In this document: positions 8,384-17,375 of the stretch, piece after piece
How the letters are laid out: each line of letters begins with the position of its first letter
How positions within the stretch are numbered: the first letter of the stretch is position 1
Source: Barrientosiimonas humi
GTDB lineage: Bacteria > Actinomycetota > Actinomycetes > Actinomycetales > Dermatophilaceae
Direction of reading: 5' to 3'
Assembly: GCF_006716095.1 (NCBI RefSeq)
Contig: NZ_VFOK01000001.1
Span: 496,001-560,000 of the forward strand
Length of the DNA: 64,000 nt
Notes under the pieces: model-generated
Told to the model about the DNA's origin: nothing
Seen by the model: only the letters and a program-made list of their open reading frames with translations
Database searches by the model: none
Program-made: the position numbers and the translations under genes

Positions 8384-10248
8384 AAGTCGCTCGTCCGCGA
8401 CCCGTCGTGCCCGTCCGAGCCGTTGTCGCGCGGGTCGACCCGGCCGTCGACGCGCTCGCGGCGCACGGCGCGGCGGGCGCGGGTGACCAGGTGCAGACCC
8501 TCGGGGCCGTGCTCGGTCACGCCCTCGATGACCGCGCGCTCGACCAGCTCCTGACCCAGGGCGCCGCGGCGCATCATCGGGTCGGCGTTGAGGTCCTTGA
8601 CCAGCGCGAAGCACATCACGGCCATCACGAGCACGAACGGCAGCGCCGACACGATCGTGATGTTCTGCAGCGAGGTGAGTGCCGCGGACGCGTCTCCCTC
8701 GGCGAACCCGGCCAGCAGCATGACCGCGGCCACGCCACCGGTGAGGACACCCCAGAAGATGACCGTGCCGCGGGCGGGCTCGGTGTCGCCCCGCTCGGAC
8801 AGCGTGCCCATCACGATGGACGCCGCGTCGGCACCGGACACGAAGAAGATCGCGACCAGGAACATCACCAGTACCGCCGCGACCGTGGCGAGCGGGAAGT
8901 GGTCGAGCACCTGGAACAGCGCCGTGTCGGAGTTCACCGAGCCGTCGGCCGCCGCGAGGTCCTTGGTCTGGCTCTGCTGCCAGATCGCGGCGCCACCGAA
9001 GATGGCGAACCAGACCAGGCTGACCAGGCTCGGGACCAGCAGCACACCGGTCACGAACTGGCGGATGGTGCGGCCCTTGCTGATCCGGGCGATGAACATG
9101 CCGACGAAGGGCGTCCAGCTGACCCACCAGGCCCAGTAGAAGATCGTGTAGCCGGCGAGCCAGTCGTGCATCGCGGCGCCGCCCGAGGCGTCGGTGCGGG
9201 CACCCATGCTGGCCAGGTTGTCGAAGTAGCTCCCGATCGCGGTCGGCAGCAGGTTGAGGATGAAGATCGTCGGGCCGACCACGAACACGAACACGGCCAG
9301 CACCAGGGCCAGCACCATGTTGATGTTGGACAGCCACTGGATGCCGCGGGCCACGCCCGAGACGGCGCTCAGCACGAAGCCGATGGTCAGCAGGCCGATG
9401 ATCGCGACGAGGGTGAACTGGCCGACGGTGTCGACCCAGCCGGTGGCCTGCAGACCCGCGGAGATCTGCAGCGCGCCCAGACCGAGCGACGCGGCCGAGC
9501 CGAAGAGCGTCGCGAAGATCGCGAGCATGTCGATGATCTTGCCGATGGGGCCCTCGACCCGCTCGCCGAGCAGCGGCCGGAAGACCTCCGAGATCAGCTG
9601 GCGGCGGCCCTTGCGGAACGTGCCGTAGGCGATCGCGATGCCGACGACGGCGTAGATCGCCCAGGGGTGCAGCGTCCAGTGGAACAGCGTCGTGGCCATC
9701 GCGACCTGCGTGGCTTCGGGGGTCTGCGCCTCCGCGCCGGAGCCGGGCGGCGGCGACAGGTAGTGCGACAGCGGCTCGGCGACACCGAAGAACATCAGGC
9801 CGATGCCCATGCCGGCGCTGAACATCATCGCGATCCACGAGACCGTCCGGAACTCCGGCTTCTCGTGGTCGGCGCCGAGCGGGATGTTGCCGTAGCGGCT
9901 CGCGGCCAGCCAGATCGCGAACACCACGAACGCCGAGGCCAGCGTCACGAACAGCCAGCCGGTCGTGTTCATGACCCAGCCGAGGGCGTCGCCGGACGTC
10001 TCGCTCAGCTGCTGCGGCGCGGAGAACCCGAACGCCACGAAGGCCAGCGCCAGCACCGAGGTGACGCCGAAGATCAGCCAGTCGACACCGCTGCTGTTGC
10101 GCTCGCCCCACGGCTCGCGGATCGGTCCGCGGATGCCGCCGAGCAGCGGGTGGCTGGGTTCGGGCGGCGCAGCCGTCGCCCCGGTGTCGTGGGGCTCGTC
10201 GGGGTAGAACCCGTCGGTGCGCTCGTGCTCATTTCGTGTCGTTGACAC
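8380..10248 (-). CDS. BCCT family betaine/choline/carnitine transporter
   Basis: 622-aa secondary transporter with about twelve membrane helices between residues 50 and 530 and a charged cytoplasmic C-tail of about 90 residues. Family marks include the glycine-rich substrate helix (FSAGMGIGLMFFGVAEP), the signature region with WAWWVSWTPFVGMFIARISKG, and an SGADAAS segment. The methionine-glycine pattern in the glycine stretch favours betaine or choline over carnitine and points to osmoprotection, but this is inference. It starts at GTG (10248) with GAGG 8 nt upstream. An ATG at 10234 is out of frame. A 5-bp inverted repeat, GTGTC-AAC-GACAC, spans the start codon. Confidence 0.9.
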   Translation of the reverse strand: MSTTRNEHERTDGFYPDEPHDTGATAAPPEPSHPLLGGIRGPIREPWGERNSSGVDWLIFGVTSVLALAFVAFGFSAPQQLSETSGDALGWVMNTTGWLFVTLASAFVVFAIWLAASRYGNIPLGADHEKPEFRTVSWIAMMFSAGMGIGLMFFGVAEPLSHYLSPPPGSGAEAQTPEATQVAMATTLFHWTLHPWAIYAVVGIAIAYGTFRKGRRQLISEVFRPLLGERVEGPIGKIIDMLAIFATLFGSAASLGLGALQISAGLQATGWVDTVGQFTLVAIIGLLTIGFVLSAVSGVARGIQWLSNINMVLALVLAVFVFVVGPTIFILNLLPTAIGSYFDNLASMGARTDASGGAAMHDWLAGYTIFYWAWWVSWTPFVGMFIARISKGRTIRQFVTGVLLVPSLVSLVWFAIFGGAAIWQQSQTKDLAAADGSVNSDTALFQVLDHFPLATVAAVLVMFLVAIFFVSGADAASIVMGTLSERGDTEPARGTVIFWGVLTGGVAAVMLLAGFAEGDASAALTSLQNITIVSALPFVLVMAVMCFALVKDLNADPMMRRGALGQELVERAVIEGVTEHGPEGLHLVTRARRAVRRERVDGRVDPRDNGSDGHDGSRTSDF

Positions 10249-10721
10249 GGATCGACCTCGCTCGTCGTCGTACGTCGTTTCGTGCGGTCGTCATCTGCTT
10301 CAGACGGTGCGGCCTACCGGACCTGGCCGAAGACCGACTACCTACTTTTGTGCAACGCCTAGATCAGATCAAGTCGAGACTAGGCCCGCGCGCAGGTCGT
10401 GACCGGATTGAAGCCCTAGGAATTCGGGCGTACGAACGTGGTCGGCGGCTGCCGCTGAGCGACCCCCTGCGGTCGTTCACCGGCAGCCGCCGACTCGAGC
10501 TCCGCCGTGGGTGGCGCCGGCGATCCCCTCGTCGACCGGCGCCCCCCGTGGCGCGTGACGGCGGTTTCCCCCTGCGCCGTTCACGTCGGCTCGCGGCCCC
10601 CCGACCGCTTGCCTGTAACCATGGTGCGCGAGCGGGCGCTGCGCTCGCCATGGGACTACGGCCGATCTTTCCCTCGCGTAGGTCCTACGACCTTGGCCGA
10701 GGGACCCGACCGGGACCGGTC
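10249..10721. other. Long non-coding gap between LuxR and BCCT genes
   Basis: 473 bp without a convincing gene. It holds the 5' region of the BCCT gene, a long perfect hairpin at 10441-10494, and a second smaller hairpin near 10626-10654 (GCGAGCG and CGCTCGC arms, flanked by CCATGG). A comparatively A/T-rich stretch at 10320-10390 is the likeliest place for the BCCT promoter, but I could not assign boxes with confidence. Confidence 0.5.
10441..10494. terminator. Large hairpin, terminator of the LuxR gene or an RNA structure
   Basis: Perfect 14-bp arms (10441-10454 with 10481-10494). One C-C mismatch is followed by a 9-bp inner stem with one G-T pair and a 6-nt loop (10465-10470). It lies about 230 bp past the LuxR stop on the minus strand and has no T-tract. 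Confidence 0.5.
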
Positions 10722-11723
10722 CTAGGACTCCTGCTCGGCCTCGGTCTCGGGGACCCGGCCGAGCAGCTCGGGCGGCAGCGTCCAGGCGATCGCGGCCCGC
10801 TGGGTCACGCCGAGCTTGCGCAGCACGTTGCCCACGTGGGTCTTCACGGTCTTCTCGGAGATGTGCAGCCGGCGGGCGAGCTCGGCGTTGCTGGAGCCGT
10901 CGCGCGCGATGAGCACGGCGACCTCGACCTCGCGGGCCGTGAGGTCGGTGGAGACCACCGGCGGCTGGTAGGTGCGGATGAGCTCGGCGACCTCGGTCTG
11001 CACCCGCTCGCACAGGTCGGTCGCCTCCTTCGCCTGGCCGGAGACGGTGGCGATGCCGGCGTCGTCGGCGCTGCGCCGCAGCTCCTGCAGCGTGCGGGTG
11101 AGCACGTCGAGACGCTCGCCGATGCGGTTGAGCAGGTCGGCCTCGGTGCGCACCCGTTCGCTGTCCAGCTCGGGGTAGAGCTCGTACAGCTCACCGCCCA
11201 GCTGCTCGTCCTGCAGCAGGGAGACCATCAGCGCGCGCGACAGCCAGGTCTGGGCGCGCACGAACTCCTCGGAGAAGGTGTGCGGCTTCAGGCTCTGCGA
11301 GCTGATCATGCCCACCGGCTCGCCGGTCTCGACGTCCAGCAGGGGCGTGAACACGGCGTCGTTGGACAGCTGCTCGGCGTCGCCGAGCGGCGCGCCGCGG
11401 TGCAGCATGCGGCCGTCGTCCTGGCTGTAGAGGTAGGGCTTGCCGGAGGAGCGCACCCAGTGCGAGACGCCGCCCGGCGCGGCGGTGAGCATCTCGGAGG
11501 CGAGCCGCTGGTCGCCGTCGAAGATGTAGGACAGCACGATGCTGCTCTCGCCCCGGAAGTGCCCGATGTAGAACGCGTCGAGCGGCGCCAGCCCGGCCAG
11601 CGCCGCCTTGATCGCGGCATAACGGCGGGTGGTGTCGCCGCGGTCGGCCGAGCGCAGCCGGCGGTCGGCGTTGCGCAGGATCGCCACCGACTCGGGGCTG
11701 AACCGTGACTCTGCCTCGGCCAC
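10722..11723 (-). CDS. GAF-like sensor with LuxR-type DNA-binding domain
   Basis: 333-aa transcriptional regulator. Residues about 30-190 resemble a GAF domain ([20 protein letters not shown], then [18 protein letters not shown]). A linker with helical character ([20 protein letters not shown]) leads to a LuxR/GerE helix-turn-helix at about 262-320 ([19 protein letters not shown], then [17 protein letters not shown]). The GTG start (11723) lies 14 nt past the helicase stop and has GGGAG 7 nt upstream, so the two genes are likely cotranscribed. There is no receiver domain or adjacent kinase, so the signal, presumably a small ligand or redox cue, is unknown. Confidence 0.85.
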   Translation of the reverse strand: MAEAESRFSPESVAILRNADRRLRSADRGDTTRRYAAIKAALAGLAPLDAFYIGHFRGESSIVLSYIFDGDQRLASEMLTAAPGGVSHWVRSSGKPYLYSQDDGRMLHRGAPLGDAEQLSNDAVFTPLLDVETGEPVGMISSQSLKPHTFSEEFVRAQTWLSRALMVSLLQDEQLGGELYELYPELDSERVRTEADLLNRIGERLDVLTRTLQELRRSADDAGIATVSGQAKEATDLCERVQTEVAELIRTYQPPVVSTDLTAREVEVAVLIARDGSSNAELARRLHISEKTVKTHVGNVLRKLGVTQRAAIAWTLPPELLGRVPETEAEQES

Positions 11724-11737
11724 CGCGCCGCTCCCGG

Positions 11738-13279
11738 TCAGTCCTGCGACGGGGTGCTCTGGCCGGACTGGCCCCCACGCGTACGACGACGGCGGCGCCG
11801 CGGCGCGTCGCCCGAGCGGCGCGGGGTCTCGCTCGCGGCCTTCGGCTCGCGCTGGTCGCCGCGCTGGCCGCCGCGGGAGCGGCCGCCACCGCGCGAGCCA
11901 CCACGGCCACCGCCGCGCTGCCCGCCCCGGCCGGCGGAACCGCCGCGGGACTTGCCCGTCTCGCCCAGGTCCTCGATCGCCTCGCTGTCCAGCCCGGCGC
12001 GGGTGCGCTCGGAGCGCGGCAGGGTGCCCTTGGCCCCGGCGGGGATGTCGAGGTCGGCGTACAGGTGCGGGGAGGAGGAGTAGGTCTCGGCCGGCTCGGG
12101 GATGCCGAGGTCGAGGGCCTTGTTGATCAGCCCCCAGCGCGGCATGTCGTCCCAGTCGACGAAGGTCACGGCGATGCCGGTGTTGCCGGCGCGACCGGTG
12201 CGGCCGACGCGGTGGACGTAGGTCTTCTCGTCCTCGGGGCACTGGTAGTTGATGACGTGGGTGACGTTCTCGACGTCGATGCCGCGGGCGGCGACGTCGG
12301 TGGCGACCAGCACGTCGACCTTGCCGGTGCGGAAGGCCCGCAGCGCCTGCTCGCGGGCGCCCTGACCGAGGTCGCCGTGGATGGCGGCTGCGGCGAAACC
12401 GCGGTCGACCAGCTCGTCGGCGACCTTGGCGGCGGTGCGCTTGGTGCGGGTGAACACGATCGTCAGCCCGCGCTCCTCGGCCTGCAGGATGCGGGCGAGC
12501 ATCTCGACCTTGTCCATGGCGTGGGCGCGGTAGACGAACTGCTCGATCGCCTTGACGGTGTGGCCGTCCTCGCCCTCCTCGGACATCGCGCGGATGTGCG
12601 TGGGCTGGGTCATGTAGCGGCGGGCCAGCGCGACGACCGCGCCCGGCATGGTGGCGCTCCACAGCATGGTCTGGCGCGAGGCCGGCGTCTGCGCCAGCAG
12701 CTTCTCGACGTCGGGCAGGAAGCCCAGGTCGAGCATCTCGTCGGCCTCGTCGAGCACCACGATGCGCACGTACGACAGGTTCAGGTGGCCCTGGGCCGAC
12801 AGGTCGATCAGTCGGCCGGGGGTGCCGACCACGACCTCGACGCCGCGGCGCAGCGCCTCGATCTGCGGTTCGTAGGCGCGGCCGCCGTAGACCGTGAGCA
12901 CCCGGGCGCCGGGCTTCTTGCCGGCGCGCTCCAGGTCGCCGGCGACCTGCACGGCGAGCTCGCGGGTCGGCACCACCACCAGCGCCTGCGGGGCGCCGGG
13001 GGAGGGCAGCTCGGAGAAGCCGGGGTCGGTCGGGGTGACGGCGTTGTGCACGATCGGCACGCCGAAGCCCAGCGTCTTGCCGGTGCCGGTCTTGGCCTGC
13101 CCGATGATGTCGTGGCCGCCGAGCGCCACGGGCAGCGTCATGGCCTGGATGGGGAACGGGTTGACGATGCCGGACTCGCGCAGCGCCTGCACGATGTCGG
13201 GGTTGACGTCGAAGTCGGCGAACGTGGTCTCGCCCGGCTCGGGGGAGCCCTCGACGGTGGGGATGCTCTGGTCGGTCAC
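11738..13279 (-). CDS. DEAD-box RNA helicase (RhlE/CshA-like)
   Basis: 513-aa ATP-dependent RNA helicase. Motifs in order: Q motif (FPIQAM), [63 protein letters not shown] and [10 protein letters not shown]. The last 90 residues are an RGG-rich basic tail typical of RNA-binding actinobacterial DEAD proteins, ending in an Arg/Gly/Thr stretch. I chose GTG 13279 (AAGAG 8 nt upstream); the frame extends 40 codons further but that part is Arg-rich and looks non-coding. In M. tuberculosis the equivalent position is held by RhlE (Rv3211). Confidence 0.9.
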   Translation of the reverse strand: MTDQSIPTVEGSPEPGETTFADFDVNPDIVQALRESGIVNPFPIQAMTLPVALGGHDIIGQAKTGTGKTLGFGVPIVHNAVTPTDPGFSELPSPGAPQALVVVPTRELAVQVAGDLERAGKKPGARVLTVYGGRAYEPQIEALRRGVEVVVGTPGRLIDLSAQGHLNLSYVRIVVLDEADEMLDLGFLPDVEKLLAQTPASRQTMLWSATMPGAVVALARRYMTQPTHIRAMSEEGEDGHTVKAIEQFVYRAHAMDKVEMLARILQAEERGLTIVFTRTKRTAAKVADELVDRGFAAAAIHGDLGQGAREQALRAFRTGKVDVLVATDVAARGIDVENVTHVINYQCPEDEKTYVHRVGRTGRAGNTGIAVTFVDWDDMPRWGLINKALDLGIPEPAETYSSSPHLYADLDIPAGAKGTLPRSERTRAGLDSEAIEDLGETGKSRGGSAGRGGQRGGGRGGSRGGGRSRGGQRGDQREPKAASETPRRSGDAPRRRRRRTRGGQSGQSTPSQD

Positions 13280-13464
13280 GGGGTGTGCTCTTCTCGATCG
13301 GCGGGGCCGCGCGCACGACCGTGCGGGCCCCCTCAGGTCCAGGAGCCGATCGGAGTTCTCCATGCCCGCGCGGAGGCGGGCTCGGTCAAGTCGTCGCAAG
13401 CCGACCGGGCACCAGTTGTCGCGCTCATCGTATCGGGTGGGTCGGGCATGACTAGCATCGAGCC

Positions 13465-14154
13465 ATGGCTGAGGGCTCCCCGCGCGACCTGTCCGACCCG
13501 GCGTTCCGCGAGGGGGTCCTGGACCTGCTGGGGGCGCTGGCCTACGGCGAGCTGGTCGGGTTCTTCACCATCGTGCGCGACGCCGAGGGCGCCCCCGAGA
13601 TGTCGATCCGCATGCGCCTGGCCCAGGTCGCGGTCACCGAGTTCGCGCAGTACGAACGTCTCACCGCGCGCATCGAGGAGCTCGGCGCGAGCCCCGAGAA
13701 GACGATGGAGCCGTTCGCCGCGAGCTTCGACGAGTGGCACCGCCGCACCGAGCCGGGCAGCTGGCTCGAGGGGCTGATGAAGGTCTACAGCGGGAACGCC
13801 CTGGCCGCCGACTTCTACAAGGAGATCGCCAAGTACGTCGACCCCCAGACCCAGGACCTCGTCGCCGACGTGCTCGGCCGGGGGTCGCACGTGGAGTTCG
13901 CCGCCGCCACGCTGCGCGCGGCGATCGCCGACGACGACAAGGTCGCCGGCCGGCTGGCGCTGTTCGGGCGCCGGATGATGGGCGAGGCCCTGTCCCAGGC
14001 TCAGCGGGTCGCGGCCGACCGCGACGCCATCACCGGGCTGCTCGTCGACGACGGCAGCGGCACCGGCGCCGACCTCGCCGAGCTCACCCGGCTCTTCGCC
14101 CGGATCACCGGCAACCACACCGCCCGCATGGAGGCGCTCGGCCTGCAGGCCTGA
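13465..14154 (+). CDS. Ferritin-like fold protein (MiaE-like)
   Basis: 229-aa protein of the actinobacterial ferritin-like family often annotated as tRNA-hydroxylase-like. It is strongly helical, with potential carboxylate/His ligands in VTEFAQYERL (around 55-64), SHVEFAAATLR (about 145) and GNHTARMEAL near the C-terminus. Whether a di-iron site is intact cannot be judged by eye. TAGCAT (13453-13458) lies 6 nt before the ATG, so the transcript is probably leaderless. It is divergent from the helicase gene. The neighbouring gene order matches M. tuberculosis, where a protein of similar length occupies this place. Confidence 0.7.
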   Translation: MAEGSPRDLSDPAFREGVLDLLGALAYGELVGFFTIVRDAEGAPEMSIRMRLAQVAVTEFAQYERLTARIEELGASPEKTMEPFAASFDEWHRRTEPGSWLEGLMKVYSGNALAADFYKEIAKYVDPQTQDLVADVLGRGSHVEFAAATLRAAIADDDKVAGRLALFGRRMMGEALSQAQRVAADRDAITGLLVDDGSGTGADLAELTRLFARITGNHTARMEALGLQA

Positions 14155-14418
14155 CGGCCCCGACCCACCCCTGGGGAGGCGTTCCGCGCCGCGCGGGAGC
14201 GACTGAGTAGCGCTTCGGAAGGGGGCGCCACACCCCTGCGGGTATCGCTGTATATCGATTACGGCACAAGATCGGGCGATCGCTGGACATCCCCGCGCGT
14301 GTCCTTGCCAATGGCCCCCACCAACGGCAAAGTCGAGGCAGAAAGATCCCGTGCGCCTCCCCTGCGCACGGGCCGCACACGGGACCGCGGACGCGGTCCA
14401 ACGAAGGAGCTGTGTCAC
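14155..14418 (+). promoter_or_regulatory. Structured 5' region of the GlsB-type gene
   Basis: 264 bp before the start codon. GGGTAT at 14240-14245 resembles the -10 of stress sigma factors, though I see no matching GTTT -35 box. Two hairpins follow: 14349-14357 with 14365-14373 (perfect 9 bp), and 14383-14389 with 14394-14400 (7 bp, tight loop). The second ends directly before the AAGGAG ribosome site (14404-14409), so it could affect translation. Confidence 0.35.
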
Positions 14419-14730
14419 ATGGTTTCTCAGATCATCTGGTGGATCGTCGTCGGCCTCATCGTCGGCGCCCTGGCCCGCCTCGTCATGCCCGGCAAGCAGG
14501 GCATCAGCATCGTCGCGACGATCCTGATCGGCATCGTCGCCGCCTTCCTCGGCGGCCTCATCAGCTACTCGCTGCTGGGCATCAACGACGACGGCGGCAT
14601 CCAGTGGATCCCGCTGATCATCAGCGTCGTCCTCGCCGTGATCGGTGTGGGCGCCTACGCCGGCATGCAGTCCAAGCGCGTCGGCAGCTCGCTGCCCGGC
14701 CGCATGGACGGCAGCGGCCGCGCTCGCTGA
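14419..14730 (+). CDS. GlsB/YeaQ/YmgE family stress-response membrane protein
   Basis: 103-aa inner-membrane protein with three hydrophobic segments (about 4-22, 30-52, 65-83). The family opening is clear: IIWWIVVGLIVGALARLVMPG, with Gly-rich packing (GIVAAFLGGLISY). The tail is basic and polar. A consensus AAGGAG lies 9 nt before the ATG. It is monocistronic: a structured leader precedes it and a strong terminator follows. The family is induced by acid or general stress in enterobacteria; its molecular role is unknown. Confidence 0.85.
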   Translation: MVSQIIWWIVVGLIVGALARLVMPGKQGISIVATILIGIVAAFLGGLISYSLLGINDDGGIQWIPLIISVVLAVIGVGAYAGMQSKRVGSSLPGRMDGSGRAR

Positions 14731-14760
14731 GCCGCAGCAGGCGTACGACCGTAGGCAAGC

Positions 14761-14795
14761 GAACGGCCCGACCCCCGCGAGGGGTCGGGCCGTTC
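14761..14795. terminator. Bidirectional terminator
   Basis: Perfect 15-bp arms (14761-14775 and 14781-14795) with a 5-nt loop lie between the convergent GlsB-type and DUF3107 genes; TCGTCGT follows on the plus strand. Confidence 0.8.
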
Positions 14796-14815
14796 GTCGT
14801 GCGCTGCGTCTGTCG

Positions 14816-15037
14816 TCAGCCGCCGAAACCCACGCGGCCCTTCGTCTCGCCCGCGATGTCGACGTAGCCGATCGCGGTGCCGGGCACGACCACACGCTGG
14901 CCGCGGCTGTCTGCGAGGGTCAGCGGGCCGCCCGAGGCCAGTGCCTCGGTGACGGCCTTCTCGACCTCGTCGGTGCTCAGGTCGGTGTCGACGAGCACCT
15001 CTCGTGCGACGTTCTGCACGCCAATACGAACCTCCAC
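14816..15037 (-). CDS. DUF3107 family small protein
   Basis: 73-aa protein matching the actinobacterial DUF3107 family (MEVRIGVQNVAREV, then GTAIGYVDIAG and a GRVGFG ending). It starts with GTG after an AAGGAAGG ribosome site. The M. tuberculosis homologue (Rv3208A/TB9.4) also lies beside a TetR regulator, as here. The function is unknown; the size and regular beta/helix pattern suggest a compact single-domain cytoplasmic protein. Expression is probably independent of, but adjacent to, the TetR gene on the same strand. Confidence 0.85.
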   Translation of the reverse strand: MEVRIGVQNVAREVLVDTDLSTDEVEKAVTEALASGGPLTLADSRGQRVVVPGTAIGYVDIAGETKGRVGFGG

Positions 15038-15094
15038 GGTGCCTTCCTTTCGAGTGCGGCGACGTTTCGGTCAGCGTAGGCAGCCGCCCGCGCG

Positions 15095-15733
15095 TCAGGC
15101 CGGTGGGGTCTCGCTCTCGTCCTGCTTGGGGAAGCCGGTGAGGCCGCGCCAGCCCAGCGTCGACACGATGCGCGAGGCCTCCTCGCGCGGGATGTCGTCG
15201 CCGCGGGCGATCCAGTAGCGGGCCACCACCTGGGACATGCCGACCAGCGCGACCCCGATGAGCTTGGACTGCTCGTGCGGCAGACCGGTGTCCTCCTGCA
15301 CGACCGCGGCGACCGACTCGGCGCACTTGTCGGACGCGCGCAGCACCCGCCGGGCCACCTCGGGCTCGTTGATCAGGTCGGACTCGAACACCATCCGGAA
15401 GGCGGCGTCCTTGCGCTCGACGAAGTCGAAGAAGGCGCCCACCGCGGCCGCGACGCGCTCGGAGTTGTCGGTCGTGGAGTCCAGCGCGTCCTGCACGAGC
15501 GAGGGCAGCTCGGAGGTGTGCGTCTCCAGCAGCGCCAGGTACAGGTCGAGCTTGCCGGGGAAGTGCTGATACAGCACCGGCTTGCTGACCTGGGCGCGTT
15601 CGGCGATCTCGTCCATCGCCGTGGCGTGATAGCCCGACTCGACGAAGACCGACTGCGCCGCCTCCATCAGCTGGGCGCGGCGCGCCGAGCGGGGAAGACG
15701 CCCCGACCGGCCGCGAGTCTCGGGAACAGACAC
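15095..15733 (-). CDS. TetR-family regulator (FasR-like by position)
   Basis: 212-aa repressor/activator. The N-terminal HTH is at about residues 17-65 (RAQLMEAAQSVFVESGYHAT, then AERAQVSKPVLYQHF). The C-terminal ligand domain includes FFDFVERKDAAFRMVF. I chose GTG 15733 because GAGGAGG lies 8 nt upstream; a longer frame to 15838 would cross the promoter. In M. tuberculosis the TetR next to DUF3107 is FasR (Rv3208), which controls fatty acid synthase through acyl-CoA; orthology here is inferred from neighbourhood and is not proven. A near-palindrome lies in its own promoter. Confidence 0.85.
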   Translation of the reverse strand: MSVPETRGRSGRLPRSARRAQLMEAAQSVFVESGYHATAMDEIAERAQVSKPVLYQHFPGKLDLYLALLETHTSELPSLVQDALDSTTDNSERVAAAVGAFFDFVERKDAAFRMVFESDLINEPEVARRVLRASDKCAESVAAVVQEDTGLPHEQSKLIGVALVGMSQVVARYWIARGDDIPREEASRIVSTLGWRGLTGFPKQDESETPPA

Positions 15734-15762
15734 CTGGCTTGCCTCCTCGTATAGCTCGGGCA

Positions 15763-15786
15763 ATCTTATGGGTGATTCGTTACCCA
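15763..15786 (-). promoter_or_regulatory. Probable TetR operator and -10 box
   Basis: On the minus strand TAAGAT (15768-15763) is a good -10 box. An 18-bp near-palindrome, TGGGTGATTCGTTACCCA (15769-15786, one mismatched pair), sits exactly in the -35/-10 spacer, as expected for an autoregulatory site. It could also influence moeZ, which diverges from here. Confidence 0.45.
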
Positions 15787-15845
15787 CGAGTTCACCGGAG
15801 CGCGATCCGTTCTCGACCGGGCGCTGCCGGGGTGACAATGGGCCG

Positions 15846-16961
15846 GTGACCAGTGCGCGTTATGCCCGGCACCTGCTGCTCCCCGAGGTGGGCGCGGCGG
15901 GCCAGCGCCGGCTGGCCGCCTCGCGCGTCGTCGTGATGGGCGCCGGCGGGCTCGGCGCCCCGGTGCTCAGCTATCTCGCGGCCGCCGGCGTCGGCGAGCT
16001 GACCCTCGTCGACGACGACACCGTCGACCTCACCAACCTGCAGCGGCAGGTGCTGTTCGCGACCGACGACATCGGCCGGCCCAAGGCCGAGGTCGCCGCC
16101 GAGCGGCTCGCCGCCCTCAACCCCGACGTACGTCTGTCGCCCCGCCGCGAGCGCATCACCGAGGAGTCCGTGGCCGGCCTGGTCGCCGGCGCCGACCTGG
16201 TCGTCGACGGCACCGATAACTTCGCGACCCGCTACCTCGTCAACGACGCGTGCGTGCTCGCGGGCGTGCCGCTGGTGTGGGCCTCGATCCTGCGGTTCGA
16301 CGCGCAGGTCGCGGTGTGGTGGGCCGGTCACGGTCCGTGCTACCGCTGCGTCTTCCCGCGCCCGCCCGAGGCCGGGCAGGTCCCCTCGTGCGCCGAGGGC
16401 GGGGTGCTCGGCGCGCTCGCCGGCACGGTGGGGGCGGTGCAGGCCACCGAGGCGCTGAAGCTGCTCATGGACGTCGGCGACCCGCTGGTCGGGCGGCTGC
16501 TGGTGCACGACGCGCTGCGCCAGACCTGGGACGCCGTCCCGGTGCGCCGCGACCCGGGCTGCGCGGTCTGCGGGGACGCCCCCACCATCCGCGCGCCGCG
16601 CACCGAGCAGGTGACGTGCACGGTCGCCGTCGACGACGTACCCACCGTCTCCGCGCAGGAGGTCTCGGCGCTGCTGCGCGACGACGCCGTGCGGGTGGTC
16701 GACGTGCGGGGCGAGGCCGAGCGCAGCATCGCGGCGATCGCGGGGAGCGAGGCGGTGCCGCTCGAGGCGTTCCGCGACGGGTCGGCCTTCGCGCTGCTCG
16801 CCGACGACGAGCGGCCGCTCGTCCTGGTCTGCAAGTCCGGGGGCCGCTCCGCGGAGGCCGTACGCCTGCTGCTGGCCGGCACCGGCCGCGCGGCGCGCTC
16901 GCTCGACGGCGGCGTGCTCGCGTGGGCGCGTGACGTCGACCCGGCCGTGCCGACGTACTGA
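15846..16961 (+). CDS. moeZ: MoeZ/MoeB: ThiF-type adenylyltransferase with rhodanese domain
   Basis: 371-aa enzyme that adenylates the C-terminal glycine of sulfur-carrier proteins and passes sulfur for molybdopterin, thiolated metabolites or cysteine synthesis. The ThiF fold spans residues 1-235: nucleotide motif GAGGLGAP, DLTNLQRQVLF, the putative adenylyl-accepting Cys in VPSCAEGG, and zinc cysteines CYRC and CAVC. A rhodanese domain follows (about 275-368) with the active Cys in LVCKSGGRSAEAV. The GTG start is 6 nt behind GACAAT (15834-15839). A ThiF/rhodanese fusion is the normal actinobacterial form. MoaE is encoded 21 kb away. Confidence 0.9.
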   Translation: MTSARYARHLLLPEVGAAGQRRLAASRVVVMGAGGLGAPVLSYLAAAGVGELTLVDDDTVDLTNLQRQVLFATDDIGRPKAEVAAERLAALNPDVRLSPRRERITEESVAGLVAGADLVVDGTDNFATRYLVNDACVLAGVPLVWASILRFDAQVAVWWAGHGPCYRCVFPRPPEAGQVPSCAEGGVLGALAGTVGAVQATEALKLLMDVGDPLVGRLLVHDALRQTWDAVPVRRDPGCAVCGDAPTIRAPRTEQVTCTVAVDDVPTVSAQEVSALLRDDAVRVVDVRGEAERSIAAIAGSEAVPLEAFRDGSAFALLADDERPLVLVCKSGGRSAEAVRLLLAGTGRAARSLDGGVLAWARDVDPAVPTY

Positions 16962-16965
16962 TCTC

Positions 16966-17343
16966 GTGGGGGACACCGTGGACGAGCCCGTCGGCGAGGG
17001 CGCGCAGCAGGTGCGCGAGCTGCCCGAGGTGGCCGACCGGGTGCTGGCCGTGGTCGACCAGGTTCCGCCCGGGCGCGCGGTGAGCTACGGCGACGTGGGG
17101 CGGGCCGCCGGGTGCGGTCCGCGGCAGGTCGGCCAGGTGATGTCGCGCTACGGGTCCCTGGTCGCGTGGTGGCGGGTGCTGCGCGCCGACGGGCGACCGC
17201 CCCAGTGCCACGAGGCGACCGCGCTGGAGCACTACCGCTCCGAGGGCACGCCGCTGCGCGGTGAGCGCGTGGACCTGACGCTGGCCCGGCACCCGCTGGA
17301 GGCGCCGGTGGCCGTGCCGCACGAGGATGCCCCGCGCGACTGA
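16966..17343 (+). CDS. MGMT-like DNA-binding protein (alkyltransferase-like, no acceptor Cys)
   Basis: 125-aa protein with the DNA-binding half of O6-methylguanine methyltransferases (VPPGRAVSYGDVGRAAGCGP, then QVGQVMSRYG). Where true methyltransferases have the PCHR active-site Cys, this protein reads AWWRVLRADG, so it cannot accept methyl groups. It belongs with alkyltransferase-like proteins that bind O6-alkylguanine and hand lesions to nucleotide excision repair (established for Atl1-type proteins). It starts with GTG 5 nt after moeZ stops, so the two are probably cotranscribed. It lies directly before the adnAB genes, a DNA-repair setting. Confidence 0.8.
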   Translation: MGDTVDEPVGEGAQQVRELPEVADRVLAVVDQVPPGRAVSYGDVGRAAGCGPRQVGQVMSRYGSLVAWWRVLRADGRPPQCHEATALEHYRSEGTPLRGERVDLTLARHPLEAPVAVPHEDAPRD

Positions 17344-17375
17344 GCGTTGTCGGTGCTGCGTGATGGGATGGCGCC

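Noticed and set aside
8407-10245. Long open frame opposite the BCCT gene
   Set aside because: Its translation is Arg/His/Gln-rich with no domain; the opposite strand encodes a clear transporter with membrane helices.
10236-10248. ATG at 10234 as BCCT start
   Set aside because: It is out of frame with the transporter; the in-frame start is GTG 10248.
13280-13399. Forty-codon N-terminal extension of the DEAD helicase
   Set aside because: Arg-rich translation with no ribosome site; GTG 13279 has AAGAG.
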